Assembly: GCA_023437255.1 (NCBI GenBank)
Contig: JAEZGR010000133.1
Span: forward strand, 1 to 9,213
Length of the DNA stretch: 9,213 nt
Direction: 5' to 3'
Source: Pseudomonadota bacterium
GTDB lineage: Bacteria > Pseudomonadota > Gammaproteobacteria > Burkholderiales > Burkholderiaceae_B
A program made the translations under genes and the position numbers. The notes beneath the pieces were generated by a model. That model saw only the letters and a program-made list of their open reading frames with translations, was not told where the DNA came from and ran no database searches. Shown in pieces: positions 1 to 6,884 of the stretch. Position 1 is the stretch's first letter. Each line of letters begins with the position of its first letter.

Positions 1-695
1 CCGGCGCGCTGGCGCACGGCGTGCCTTTATTGGCGGCACGATTCCCGCGCAGCTATATCGACGCCAATCGCAGCGAAGAAGAGATAGACCCGAAGCTGCT
101 CGACACGCCGTGGCCGCACCCCTTGCCGGATTCCCCGAAACTGAGGCTCGGCAAGGGTCTGATCTGGCGCATGATGGACGATGGCACGCCGATCTACGAC
201 CGCAAACTCACGCACGACGAGGTAAATCATCGGCTCGAAGCGTGCTGGCGGCCATACCACCAGGCGCTCAAGTCGATGGTCGATCGTGCCCATGCGCAGT
301 TCGGGCAGGTTTGGCACATCAACTGCCATTCAATGCCCAGCGTGGCGGCACAGTTTGCCACCGACAAGCCTGGTCTGGTGCACCCGGATTTCGTGTTGGG
401 TGATCGTGACGGCGAAACCGCCGCACCGGCGTTTCGCGAGTTCGTGGCCGCGTTCCTGAGAGGACGCGGCTACAGCGTGGCGGTCAACGATCCGTACAAG
501 GGCGTGGAGATCGTGCGGCGCTGTGGTGACCCTGCAGCGGGTCGTCACAGCCTGCAGCTTGAAGTGAATCGCAAGCTGTACATGGACGAGATTTCGCTGC
601 GCCCGACGCAGGGTTTCGACAAACTGCAGGGTGATTTGGCGGATCTCGCCGGCGAACTGGTGCGCTGGGCCCGCGCTCAGCTCGCTGAACGTTGA
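1..695 (+). CDS. N-formylglutamate amidohydrolase, 5'-truncated by window edge
   Basis: Members of this family (FGase) hydrolyse N-formyl-L-glutamate to glutamate and formate in the cytoplasm, usually as the last step of histidine or related amide catabolism. The frame is open to the left edge (codons from base 3), so the GTG at 21 is probably internal and about 50-70 N-terminal residues lie outside the window. Visible family motifs, in order, are RSYIDANRSEEEIDP near the left edge, WHINCHSMPS, DFVLGDRDGET, NDPYKGVEIVRRCGDP and the closing QLEVNRKLYMDE. The CHSMPS histidine and the acidic and histidine residues around these motifs are the expected metal and substrate ligands. The TGA at 693-695 shares its A with the ATG of the next gene, so the two are probably translationally coupled. 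No hut gene is visible, so a role outside the classical Hut pathway is possible. Confidence 0.93.
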   Translation, partial: GALAHGVPLLAARFPRSYIDANRSEEEIDPKLLDTPWPHPLPDSPKLRLGKGLIWRMMDDGTPIYDRKLTHDEVNHRLEACWRPYHQALKSMVDRAHAQFGQVWHINCHSMPSVAAQFATDKPGLVHPDFVLGDRDGETAAPAFREFVAAFLRGRGYSVAVNDPYKGVEIVRRCGDPAAGRHSLQLEVNRKLYMDEISLRPTQGFDKLQGDLADLAGELVRWARAQLAER

Positions 696-1957
696 TGCCG
701 ACAGAACGCAAGTCCATACGCATCGACGCCGCCCGCCTGTGGCAGAGCGTCGAGGCGCTCTCGGAGTTCACCGACCCGCAGCGCCCCTGGACGCGGCGGG
801 CCTTCACGCCATTGCATGCCCAGTCGCGCGAGTGGCTGATGGCGCGCATGCGTGCCGCCGGGCTGGAACCGACGATCGATTCAGCGGGCAACCTGATCGG
901 TCGTCGCGCCGGGCGTCGTGACCTGGCGCCGCTGGTCACCGGATCCCATTGTGATACGGTGGTCGATGGCGGGCGCTTCGACGGCATCATCGGTGTATTG
1001 GCCGGTATCGAGATTGCGCAGGCTCTGCACGAAGCGGGAATGCAGCTTCGGCATCCGCTCGAAGTCATTGATTTTCTGTCGGAAGAGCCCAGTGACTACG
1101 GCATTTCGTGTGTGGGCAGCCGCGGCCTGAGTGGTCTGTTGAGTGCCGAAATGCTTGCATCGCCGCGCCCAGATGGAGAAACCCTGGCGCAAGGCATGCG
1201 CCGCGCAGGTGCCGACCCCGACAGGCTGGGGGCTGCACTTCGGCCAGCGGGCAGCGTGGCCGCTTTCGTCGAGCTGCATATCGAACAGGGTCCTGTTCTG
1301 GAATCCCGAGGGCTGCAGATTGGCATCGTGAGTCATATTGTCGGCATACGGCGCGTGGCGCTCACTGTGAGCGGCCGCCCCGACCATGCCGGCACGACGC
1401 CAATGGATCTGCGCCAGGATGCGCTGGTCGGTGCGGCGCGTCTGATCGACGCGGCGCAACAGCGCGCTGAATCTTTGGCAGGCAGGCCTCATTATGTCGT
1501 GGCCACGGTAGGTCGCCTGGAGATGACGCCTAACGTGCCCAACGCCGTTCCCGGTCGCGTGGACCTGGTTCTGGAAGTGCGCAGCGACAGCGATGAGGTA
1601 TTGAATCAGTTCCCCGAAGTCGTGCTCGCGCACACAGAGTCAGGCCTGCGGGCCTTGCGCGTGTCAGTGTCCATGCGGGAACTCAGTCGGTCGTCTCCTA
1701 CCGCTTGCGACCCCACCGTGATGCGTACGATCGAGCGTGCGGCTGAACGTCTGGGCTATGGGTATTCGGTGCTGCCCAGCGGCGCCGGTCACGACGCCGC
1801 CTACATGGAGCGGCTGGGCCCGATGGGCATGGTGTTCGTGCCGTGCAGGGGTGGCCGCAGCCATTGCCCGGAAGAATGGCTTGAGCCAGCACAGCTGCTC
1901 GACGGCACGCGCGTGCTGGCCCATGCGCTGCTGGCGCTCGACGAAGCGGGCACCTGA
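695..1957 (+). CDS. M20-family Zn-dependent amidase (hydantoinase/carbamoylase, allantoate amidohydrolase type)
   Basis: This 420-residue protein belongs to the bimetal M20 family that includes N-carbamoyl-L-amino-acid hydrolase, beta-ureidopropionase and allantoate amidohydrolase. These cytoplasmic enzymes remove a carbamoyl or similar N-acyl group. The expected metal ligands are present: H85 (GSHCDT), D96 (FDGIIGV), E131 in the SEE motif with E130 as likely catalytic base, H195 (ELHIEQGP) and H390 (GRSHCPEE). H231 in GRPDHAGTTP and N280 in MTPN match the dimerisation and substrate-binding domain. The start is taken as the ATG at 695, which overlaps the upstream stop (TGATG). A TTG one codon earlier is also in frame but less likely. 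The EE motif is followed by PSDYGISCVGSR rather than the GSRF-like sequence of characterised carbamoylases, so the substrate cannot be named. Coupling to an N-formylglutamate amidohydrolase suggests a shared amide-catabolic route. Confidence 0.9.
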   Translation: MPTERKSIRIDAARLWQSVEALSEFTDPQRPWTRRAFTPLHAQSREWLMARMRAAGLEPTIDSAGNLIGRRAGRRDLAPLVTGSHCDTVVDGGRFDGIIGVLAGIEIAQALHEAGMQLRHPLEVIDFLSEEPSDYGISCVGSRGLSGLLSAEMLASPRPDGETLAQGMRRAGADPDRLGAALRPAGSVAAFVELHIEQGPVLESRGLQIGIVSHIVGIRRVALTVSGRPDHAGTTPMDLRQDALVGAARLIDAAQQRAESLAGRPHYVVATVGRLEMTPNVPNAVPGRVDLVLEVRSDSDEVLNQFPEVVLAHTESGLRALRVSVSMRELSRSSPTACDPTVMRTIERAAERLGYGYSVLPSGAGHDAAYMERLGPMGMVFVPCRGGRSHCPEEWLEPAQLLDGTRVLAHALLALDEAGT

Positions 1958-1963
1958 GCGCGA

Positions 1964-3190
1964 TCAGGAACGGTAGTCGGCGTTGATGCTGACGTACTCG
2001 TGCGAGAAATCGCAGGTGTAGACGGTTTCCGACGCGTTGCCCCGGCCGAGCGCGATGCGTACCGTGATCTCGGCTTCCTGCATGACACGCTGCCCGTCTT
2101 CTTCGGTGTAGGCCGGATGCCGGCCGCCTTCGCTGGCGACCAGGGTGTCGCCGAGCCACATGCGAGTGCGCGAGACGTCGAGGTCGGCAATGCCGGCATA
2201 CCCGACCGCGCAGAGGATTCGCCCCAGGTTGGGGTCGGATGCGTAGAACGCCGTCTTGACGAGGGGTGACTGCGCGACCGCGTAAGCCACCTTGAGCGCT
2301 TCTTCGGTGCTGCCGGCTTCTTCGACCTGGACCGTGATGAACTTGGTGGCGCCTTCGGCATCGCGCACGATCTTTTGCGCCAGTTCGAGGGCAGCTTCGG
2401 CCAGCGCTTCGAAAAGAACGGGGTAACGCGGATCGCCAGTTGACTCGATGGTGGCACCGCTGCGACCGCTCGCCATGATGATGAATGAATCGTTCGTCGA
2501 GGTATCGCCGTCGACGGTGATACGGTTGAACGAGCGGTCGGCGATCTGGCGGGTGAGTGCTTCGAGCAGCGCCGGTGCGAGACCAGCGTCGGTGGCGAGG
2601 AAGCCCAGCATGGTGGCCATATTGGGGCGGATCATGCCGGCGCCCTTGCTGATGCCGGTAATGGTGACCGTGTGCTCGCCCAGCGTAATGCGGCGCGAAG
2701 AAATCTTGGGCTGCGTGTCGGTGGTCATGATGCCGAATGCGGCATCGAACCAGTTGCCTTCCTGAAGATTGGAAACTGCGGCGGGCAGGGCGGCCTGAAC
2801 GCGATCGACGGGCAGCGGCTCGAGAATCACGCCCGTGGAAAAGGGCAGTACCTGCTCGGGCTGCAGGCCGAGCAGGCCCGCCAGCGATTCACAGGTCTGC
2901 TGAGCGGCCTGCAGACCAGGTTGCCCCGTGCCCGCATTGGCATTGCCCGTATTGATGACCAGCGCGCGGATGCCCTGACCGCCGGCAAGGTGCCGTTCAC
3001 AGACCTGAACGGGTGCAGCACGAAAGCGGTTCGTGGTGAACACACCGGCGACCGAGGTGCCGGGCGCAAGTCGGAACACAGTGAGATCTTTGCGGCCGGC
3101 CTTGCGGATGCCGGCTTCTGCCGTACCGATCTCGATGCCGGCTACAGGGTGAATGTCTGACTGCGATGGAATATGTAGATTGACGGCCAT
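1964..3190 (-). CDS. argJ: Bifunctional glutamate N-acetyltransferase/ornithine acetyltransferase ArgJ
   Basis: ArgJ moves the acetyl group from N-acetylornithine to glutamate, which recycles acetyl in arginine biosynthesis; bifunctional members can also use acetyl-CoA. The 408-residue length is normal. The proenzyme cuts itself into alpha and beta chains, and the self-cleavage sequence is clear at residues 190-195 (NMATML), with the break expected between A192 and T193, leaving T193 as the nucleophile. The oxyanion-hole pair is T119-G120 in FSTGVI. Other signatures are [12 protein letters not shown] (78-89), GISKGAGMI (179-187) and the typical C-terminal ending SINADYRS. The ATG at 3190 has no strong Shine-Dalgarno sequence. 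It lies 58 bp downstream of the marR stop, so argJ may be read from upstream or from its own promoter; a TTGACG box about 32 bp before the start lacks a convincing -10 partner. It converges on the amidase gene with 6 bp between stops. Confidence 0.97.
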   Translation of the reverse strand: MAVNLHIPSQSDIHPVAGIEIGTAEAGIRKAGRKDLTVFRLAPGTSVAGVFTTNRFRAAPVQVCERHLAGGQGIRALVINTGNANAGTGQPGLQAAQQTCESLAGLLGLQPEQVLPFSTGVILEPLPVDRVQAALPAAVSNLQEGNWFDAAFGIMTTDTQPKISSRRITLGEHTVTITGISKGAGMIRPNMATMLGFLATDAGLAPALLEALTRQIADRSFNRITVDGDTSTNDSFIIMASGRSGATIESTGDPRYPVLFEALAEAALELAQKIVRDAEGATKFITVQVEEAGSTEEALKVAYAVAQSPLVKTAFYASDPNLGRILCAVGYAGIADLDVSRTRMWLGDTLVASEGGRHPAYTEEDGQRVMQEAEITVRIALGRGNASETVYTCDFSHEYVSINADYRS

Positions 3191-3248
3191 GGTTCCCGCG
3201 GGCGGTAAGAAGAGGAAGATGGACCGTCAATTCTAGCGCAGCGGCGGA

Positions 3249-3782
3249 TCAGTGCGATGCAGTGGTCGCTTCTCGCGGCAACGCTGCCTGGCCGGCCATT
3301 TTCAGTTCACCCAGCAAATCGAAAAGCAGCTGCCGGCGGCTTTCGGGCAGGTCGCCGAACAGCTCGGACACCCATTCCTGGTACGCGGCGGACATGCGGC
3401 GGAAGCTCTGGCGACCCTTGGCCGTGAGGCGGATCAGGCAGCTGCGCCGGTCGGTGTCGACCTTGACGCGCTCGACCAGGCCGTCGCGTTCGAGCTGGTC
3501 GGTGATGCCGGTGATGTTGCCGTTGGTGACCATCATGCAACGCGACAGATCACTCATTTTCATGCCTGTAGGCGCGTTGGCGAGTTGTGCCATGAGGTCG
3601 AAGCGCGGGAGTGTGGTGTCGAAGCGGGTGCGCATCAGGCTGCGCAGGCGGTTCTCGACCAGCGTGCTGCAGGTGAGCATGCGCAGCCAGAGACGCAGTT
3701 CAGGCGCATCGTGAGTGCGGGCCCAGCTTTCGCGGTCGGGATTCGCAAACCCGGTCAGGCAGGTGTTGTTGGAATCTTTCAT
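3249..3782 (-). CDS. MarR-family transcriptional regulator
   Basis: This 177-residue protein is a winged-helix dimeric DNA-binding regulator. The winged helix spans roughly residues 55-125. It has PRFDLMAQLANAP as the entry helix, MSDLSRCMMVTNGNITGITDQL as the helix-turn-helix with its recognition helix near 83-97, and a wing GLVERVKVDTDRRSCLIRLT carrying the DxRR signature of the family. Helices before and after would form the dimer interface and ligand pocket. The sequence style (LWLRMLTCSTLVENRLR, TTLPRFDLMAQL) resembles MarR regulators that often sit beside aromatic-acid or acyl-CoA catabolism genes in betaproteobacteria, but no such gene is in this window. The targets are therefore unknown and autoregulation is the simplest guess. 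The ATG at 3782 is preceded by CTGGGG at suitable spacing. A stable GC hairpin lies 21 bp upstream of the ATG, and a short palindrome lies farther up. Confidence 0.93.
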   Translation of the reverse strand: MKDSNNTCLTGFANPDRESWARTHDAPELRLWLRMLTCSTLVENRLRSLMRTRFDTTLPRFDLMAQLANAPTGMKMSDLSRCMMVTNGNITGITDQLERDGLVERVKVDTDRRSCLIRLTAKGRQSFRRMSAAYQEWVSELFGDLPESRRQLLFDLLGELKMAGQAALPREATTASH

Positions 3783-3803
3783 GTGCAGCCCCAGTTCATG
3801 GAG

Positions 3804-3824
3804 GCCGGCCCGGGGCGGGCCGGC
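3804..3824 (-). promoter_or_regulatory. Perfect 9-bp GC hairpin in the marR leader
   Basis: Read on the minus strand, arms GCCGGCCCG and CGGGCCGGC enclose a 3-base loop CCC, a perfect stem made only of G and C. It ends 21 bases before the marR ATG and just upstream of the CTGGGG presumed Shine-Dalgarno sequence. No T tract follows on either strand, so it is not a standard intrinsic terminator. It could modulate translation or mRNA stability of marR, or be a protein-binding site. The structure is seen in the sequence; its function is inferred. Confidence 0.5.
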
Positions 3825-3861
3825 TAGGTCTGCACAGTTTAGGTATCGATGATTGCCGAGA

Positions 3862-3874
3862 CCTTGATTTAAGG
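3862..3874 (-). promoter_or_regulatory. Candidate marR operator: imperfect AT-rich palindrome
   Basis: The 13-base sequence CCTTGATTTAAGG (plus strand) is a palindrome about a central T with one mismatched pair. It lies 80 bp upstream of marR. On the minus strand it sits 7 bases downstream of CATAAT (3881-3886), a possible -10 box, so it would cover the transcription start. MarR proteins commonly bind such AT-rich palindromes over their own promoter. No good -35 box is visible, so both the promoter and the operator are tentative. Confidence 0.3.
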
Positions 3875-3893
3875 CAGGAAATTATGCATTCAT

Positions 3894-3911
3894 CCCGTCG
3901 TATCTGACGGG
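3894..3911 (-). terminator. Short hairpin just after the hemL stop, weak terminator candidate
   Basis: Arms CCCGTC and GACGGG pair perfectly over 6 bp around a 6-base loop, beginning 2 bases after the hemL stop codon. The following bases on the minus strand (ATGAATGCATAATTT) contain no uninterrupted T tract, so termination would be inefficient or would need Rho. The position directly behind the gene is the main support. Confidence 0.35.
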
Positions 3912-3912
3912 T

Positions 3913-5199
3913 TCAGCTGCTTGTCAAGGTTTCAAACACGTTTTCAGCGATATCGAGCGTTTCGTCGATGACGGCGGAGTCGTGCGCGCCCGACACGAAG
4001 CCCGCTTCGAAGGCGGACGGTGCGAAATGCACGCCGCGTTCCAGCATGCCGTGGAAGAAACGCTTGAACAGCTCGACGTTGGAATCCGACACTTCGGCGA
4101 AGGTGGTGGGCACGCTCTCGCGGAAATAGATGCCGAACATGCCGCCGACGGAGTCGGCGCTGAAGGCCAGCCCTGACGCCCGGGCGCGCGCCTGCAGGCC
4201 CTGCGCCAGCTGGCTGGTGCGGGCTTCGAGCTGCTCGTAGAAACCGGGCTGATCAAGGAGACGCAGCGTGGTCAGGCCAGCCGCCACCGCCACCGGATTA
4301 CCCGACAGCGTGCCCGCCTGGTACACGCCGCCCAGCGGTGCGATGTGCGCCATGATGTCAGCCCGGCCGCCGAAAGCGCCCACCGGCATGCCGCCGCCGA
4401 TGACCTTGGCCAGGGTGGTGAGGTCGGGGGTCACACCGCTCAAGCCCTGCACGCCGCGGGGGCCGGCGCGGAAGCCCGTCATGACTTCGTCGAAGATCAG
4501 CACGGTGCCGTATTGGGTGCAGAGTTCGCGCAGGCCTTCGAGGAAGCCGGGCCGCGGCTTGACCAGATTCATGTTGCCGGCAATGGGTTCAACGATGATG
4601 CAGGCGATATCGTCGGGGTACTGTTTGAATGCGGCCGCGACCGAATCGAGATCGTTGAAGTCGAGCACCAGCGTGTGCTGCACGAACTCGGCCGGAACGC
4701 CCGACGAGGTGGGATTCCCGAACGTGAGCAGGCCGGAGCCGGCCTTGACCAGCAAGCTGTCGGCGTGGCCGTGGTAGCAGCCCTCGAACTTGATGATGCG
4801 TGTCCGGTTCGTGTAGCCGCGTGCGAGACGGATCGCCGACATCGTGGCTTCGGTGCCGGAACTCACCAATCGGACCTGTTCCATGGAGGGCAGACGTGCG
4901 ATGATCGCTTCGGCGATTTCGATCTCGGCTTCGGTAGGGGCGCCGAACGACAGCCCGTTCTCGGCGGCTGCCTGCACGGCGCGGACGACCTCGGGGTGCG
5001 CATGGCCGAGAATGGCCGGGCCCCAGGAACCGAGGTAGTCGATATAGCGCGTGCCCTCGGCGTCCCAGATATACGCGCCTTGTGCGCGTTCAATAAAGCG
5101 CGGCGTGCCGCCGACAGAACGGAAGGCGCGAACCGGTGAATTGACGCCACCGGGAATGGACTTGGCGGCGCGGTCGAAGAGGTCGGAATTGCGGGACAT
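3913..5199 (-). CDS. hemL: Glutamate-1-semialdehyde 2,1-aminomutase HemL
   Basis: HemL is a PLP enzyme that converts glutamate-1-semialdehyde to 5-aminolevulinate, the first committed tetrapyrrole precursor in the C5 pathway used by most proteobacteria outside the alpha class. The protein is 428 residues, matching the family norm, if translation starts at the ATG at 5199 ([18 protein letters not shown]). The frame stays open to 5283, but those 28 extra residues have no family resemblance and would run into the end of thiE. Key features are [15 protein letters not shown] (113-127, cofactor phosphate loop), [10 protein letters not shown] (138-147), D237 in FDEVMTGFR contacting the PLP ring nitrogen, K265 in [16 protein letters not shown] forming the Schiff base, and the mobile loop near NPTSSGVP (162-169). 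It follows thiE on the same strand with a 62 bp gap and may be cotranscribed or have its own promoter. Its Shine-Dalgarno sequence is weak. Confidence 0.97.
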   Translation of the reverse strand: MSRNSDLFDRAAKSIPGGVNSPVRAFRSVGGTPRFIERAQGAYIWDAEGTRYIDYLGSWGPAILGHAHPEVVRAVQAAAENGLSFGAPTEAEIEIAEAIIARLPSMEQVRLVSSGTEATMSAIRLARGYTNRTRIIKFEGCYHGHADSLLVKAGSGLLTFGNPTSSGVPAEFVQHTLVLDFNDLDSVAAAFKQYPDDIACIIVEPIAGNMNLVKPRPGFLEGLRELCTQYGTVLIFDEVMTGFRAGPRGVQGLSGVTPDLTTLAKVIGGGMPVGAFGGRADIMAHIAPLGGVYQAGTLSGNPVAVAAGLTTLRLLDQPGFYEQLEARTSQLAQGLQARARASGLAFSADSVGGMFGIYFRESVPTTFAEVSDSNVELFKRFFHGMLERGVHFAPSAFEAGFVSGAHDSAVIDETLDIAENVFETLTSS

Positions 5200-5235
5200 G
5201 GCGTGCTCGATAACGGTAAGACTTTGAATATGGCC

Positions 5236-5250
5236 GGCGGGTTGCCCGCC
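5236..5250 (-). terminator. Small GC hairpin between thiE and hemL
   Basis: Arms GGCGGG and CCCGCC pair over 6 bp around a 3-base loop, starting 11 bases after the thiE stop in the 62 bp gap before hemL. There is no T tract on the minus strand after it, so full termination is unlikely. It could attenuate read-through or stabilise the upstream mRNA. Only the structure itself is seen. Confidence 0.3.
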
Positions 5251-5261
5251 CACCAGGGCGT

Positions 5262-5966
5262 TTAGTTGAACAGCGCAGTGCAACGCTGCGCGGCGGCGCG
5301 GATATCGGGGGCCAGGAAGACACCGCTGATGACGGCGATGCTGTCGGCGCCCGCGGCAATGACTTCTGCGGCGTTGTCGGGCGTGATGCCGCCGATGGTG
5401 ACGATGGCCGGCCGTGGCGTCTGGCCCGCTGACTCCGCAATGCGGCGCCCCTGCTGAATGTGCTCGGGCAGGGCGCGCACGGCCTGCGGTTTGACGCTGG
5501 AAGGGAACACGGCGCCAAAGGCGAAGTAGTCGACGTCGGCCAGCAGCGCGCGCTCGGCCAGTGACGGGTCGTTATAGCATGAGCACCCGAGAATGCGGTC
5601 GGGGCCCAGGGCCGTGCGCGCATCGATCAGGCTGCCGTCGTCGCGACCCAGGTGAACGCCGTCGGCGTCGACCAGCGCAGCCAGGCGCCAGTCATCGTTG
5701 ATGATGCTCACCACGCCCAGGTCACGGCACTTTTGTACGACCACGCGCGCCTGTGCCAATGCCGCGTCGGGCGCGGCCGTTTTTCGGCGCCACTGGAAGG
5801 CGGTCATGCCGCCGGCGGCGGCAGCTTCGATCGCTGCCAGCATGCGGTCGGTGTCGTCCCAGTCGGGAGACACCCCGTACAGGCCCCCCGGAAAGCGCAG
5901 GCCTTGCCAGTCTCGCCTGGGGCCGGCGCCGGAAGCCTGACCGAAAGGGGCGTCGGTAGAAGTCAT
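5262..5966 (-). CDS. thiE: Thiamine-phosphate synthase ThiE
   Basis: ThiE joins hydroxymethylpyrimidine diphosphate to the thiazole phosphate to make thiamine phosphate. It is a cytoplasmic TIM barrel. Recognisable elements are the pyrimidine-binding FQWRRK (57-62, the usual QLRxK strand), [22 protein letters not shown] (89-110, with the metal-binding D91 and D110 regions), GCSCYN (127-132), [15 protein letters not shown] (146-160, the thiazole-phosphate loop), IGGITPDN (191-198) and AVISGVF (211-217, phosphate binding). At 234 residues it has about 25 extra N-terminal residues before the first barrel strand LYGVSPD. The ATG at 5966 is kept because it overlaps the upstream thiD stop as ATGA, implying translational coupling. 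No other thi genes are in the window, so pyrimidine and thiazole synthesis must be encoded elsewhere. Confidence 0.93.
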   Translation of the reverse strand: MTSTDAPFGQASGAGPRRDWQGLRFPGGLYGVSPDWDDTDRMLAAIEAAAAGGMTAFQWRRKTAAPDAALAQARVVVQKCRDLGVVSIINDDWRLAALVDADGVHLGRDDGSLIDARTALGPDRILGCSCYNDPSLAERALLADVDYFAFGAVFPSSVKPQAVRALPEHIQQGRRIAESAGQTPRPAIVTIGGITPDNAAEVIAAGADSIAVISGVFLAPDIRAAAQRCTALFN

Positions 5967-6829
5967 TGACGGCTCCTGTTCAAGATTCGTGTGCCCATGC
6001 CGGGTTGAAACACGCGGCTTGCCATGGCCCGGGCGATGTCCAGGCCACGTTCGACTGCCTGCGGGACTTCGTGCCCACGCGCCATTTCGGTGGCAATGAC
6101 TGTGGCGAGCAGGCCGTCGGTGCCGCCAACCGGCTGGTTGTTCACTGCCGGCCAGCTTTGCGTCTGCCCGTGCTCGTCGCGCAGGATGCAGGAAAGCCCG
6201 GCGCCACTTTGCGGCACGCCCGTGACAAGCACGGCGTTGGCACCGTATTCGAGCAGCGCGTCGAGCGCCGAGTCAAAGGCCGCGCCGGGAAGGATCCCTT
6301 CGGACTGCCATTGTTGCAGAAGGGTGTGGTCGATGACGGCCAGATCGGTTTGCGGCAGCACCAATTCGAGCAGCGCGGTCTGACTGTCTTCGGCGTCGAG
6401 ATCGTCGTCGTCAGCGGTGGTGGGCGGGCGCTGCAGATGCACCACCAGCGGGATATCGGTGTAGTCGGCCGCGATCTGGGCCAGCACACTTACGGTTTCC
6501 GTTGTATAAAGCGGGCCGGCCTTCATGGCATGCACCGGCATGTCTTCGAGCAGGCAACGGGCCTGATCGTCCATCAGCTCTGGGGTTATTGCCTCGATGT
6601 GCTCGAGGCCGGCGGTATCCTGTACCAGCGTGCCGGTGAGCACCGAAATTGCATGGCAACCCGTTTCGGCGCACGTTACGGCTTCGGCGGGCAGGCAGGT
6701 CGAGCCGCTGGGGTCGAAGGGCCCGAAGATCATCAAGACGGGAATGGGCGCTGCAGACACGGCGAGAACGTTGGAATCAGGCAGCACCCTATGGGGTGCA
6801 GACCTTGGGTTTAGTAACATTGGCCCCAT
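5963..6829 (-). CDS. thiD: Divergent ThiD-like hydroxymethylpyrimidine (phosphate) kinase
   Basis: This 288-residue protein is a ribokinase-fold homologue of ThiD, which phosphorylates HMP and HMP-phosphate for thiamine synthesis. Homology shows in FGPFDPSGSTCLPAEAVT (35-52, the usual GSDPSGGAGIQADLKT strand), CHAISVLTGTLVQDTAGLEHI (58-78), MKAGPLY (102-108) and a GGTDG turn (235-239) at the place of the GTGCT anion hole. Several usual ThiD residues are missing: the pyrimidine-contacting glutamine of GIQAD, the DxVM strand, the TPN(L)xEA strand and the cysteine of GTGCT. An acidic run (139-148) fills the middle. The ATG at 6829 has no Shine-Dalgarno sequence; the ATG at 6820 has GGGG upstream and is an equally good start. 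About 30 residues precede the first recognisable strand. ATGA overlap with thiE supports a thiamine role, but activity is uncertain. No TPP riboswitch precedes it. Confidence 0.8.
   Translation of the reverse strand: MGPMLLNPRSAPHRVLPDSNVLAVSAAPIPVLMIFGPFDPSGSTCLPAEAVTCAETGCHAISVLTGTLVQDTAGLEHIEAITPELMDDQARCLLEDMPVHAMKAGPLYTTETVSVLAQIAADYTDIPLVVHLQRPPTTADDDDLDAEDSQTALLELVLPQTDLAVIDHTLLQQWQSEGILPGAAFDSALDALLEYGANAVLVTGVPQSGAGLSCILRDEHGQTQSWPAVNNQPVGGTDGLLATVIATEMARGHEVPQAVERGLDIARAMASRVFQPGMGTRILNRSRQ
6784..6799 (-). repeat. Short inverted repeat inside the 5' end of thiD
   Basis: Arms GCACCC and GGGTGC pair perfectly over 6 bp around a 4-base loop, 30-45 bases into the thiD-like gene as annotated. 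It lies in the stretch coding for the unconserved N-terminal extension. It could be leader RNA structure if the true start is downstream, or simple chance in GC-rich DNA. No candidate downstream start with a good ribosome binding site is visible. Confidence 0.3.
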
Positions 6830-6835
6830 TCTATA

Positions 6836-6862
6836 GGAAGCCGGGTTTCCCGCACGGCTTCC
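6836..6862. promoter_or_regulatory. Inverted repeat in the divergent thiD/rubredoxin promoter region
   Basis: Arms GGAAGCCG and CGGCTTCC are perfect 8-bp inverted copies separated by 11 bases, placed almost centrally in the 55 bp between the divergent thiD-like (start 6829) and rubredoxin (start 6885) genes. On the minus strand a TATAGA box (6830-6835) directly abuts the repeat and could be a -10 for thiD. The position suits a shared operator or an mRNA 5' structure. Neither promoter can be placed with confidence and no known regulator motif is recognised. Confidence 0.4.
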
Positions 6863-6884
6863 CCATTAAAGCGAGCAACAAAAC

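Noticed and set aside
881..1633. 250-codon minus-strand open frame opposite the M20 amidase
   Set aside because: The plus-strand amidase carries every metal ligand; the antisense frame has no recognisable motif.
3191..3248. sigma-70 promoter for argJ from the TTGACG box at about 3222-3227
   Set aside because: At 16-18 bp spacing the -10 position reads TACCGC or similar, so the pair is unconvincing.
4345..5139. 264-codon plus-strand open frame opposite hemL
   Set aside because: It is a shadow of hemL, which has all catalytic residues. The antisense product is low-complexity and rich in H, G and R.
5200..5283. 28-residue N-terminal extension of hemL
   Set aside because: The ATG at 5283 would overlap thiE, and the extension is not part of the HemL family. 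The ATG at 5199 gives the standard 428 residues.
5966..6814. 282-codon plus-strand open frame opposite almost the whole thiD-like gene
   Set aside because: It starts at a TTG without a ribosome binding site and its translation shows no domain. The minus-strand frame has ribokinase-fold motifs and ATGA coupling to thiE.
6830..6884. TPP riboswitch before thiD
   Set aside because: The gap is only 55 bp, too short for the THI-box fold, and the conserved CUGAGA-type segment is not present.
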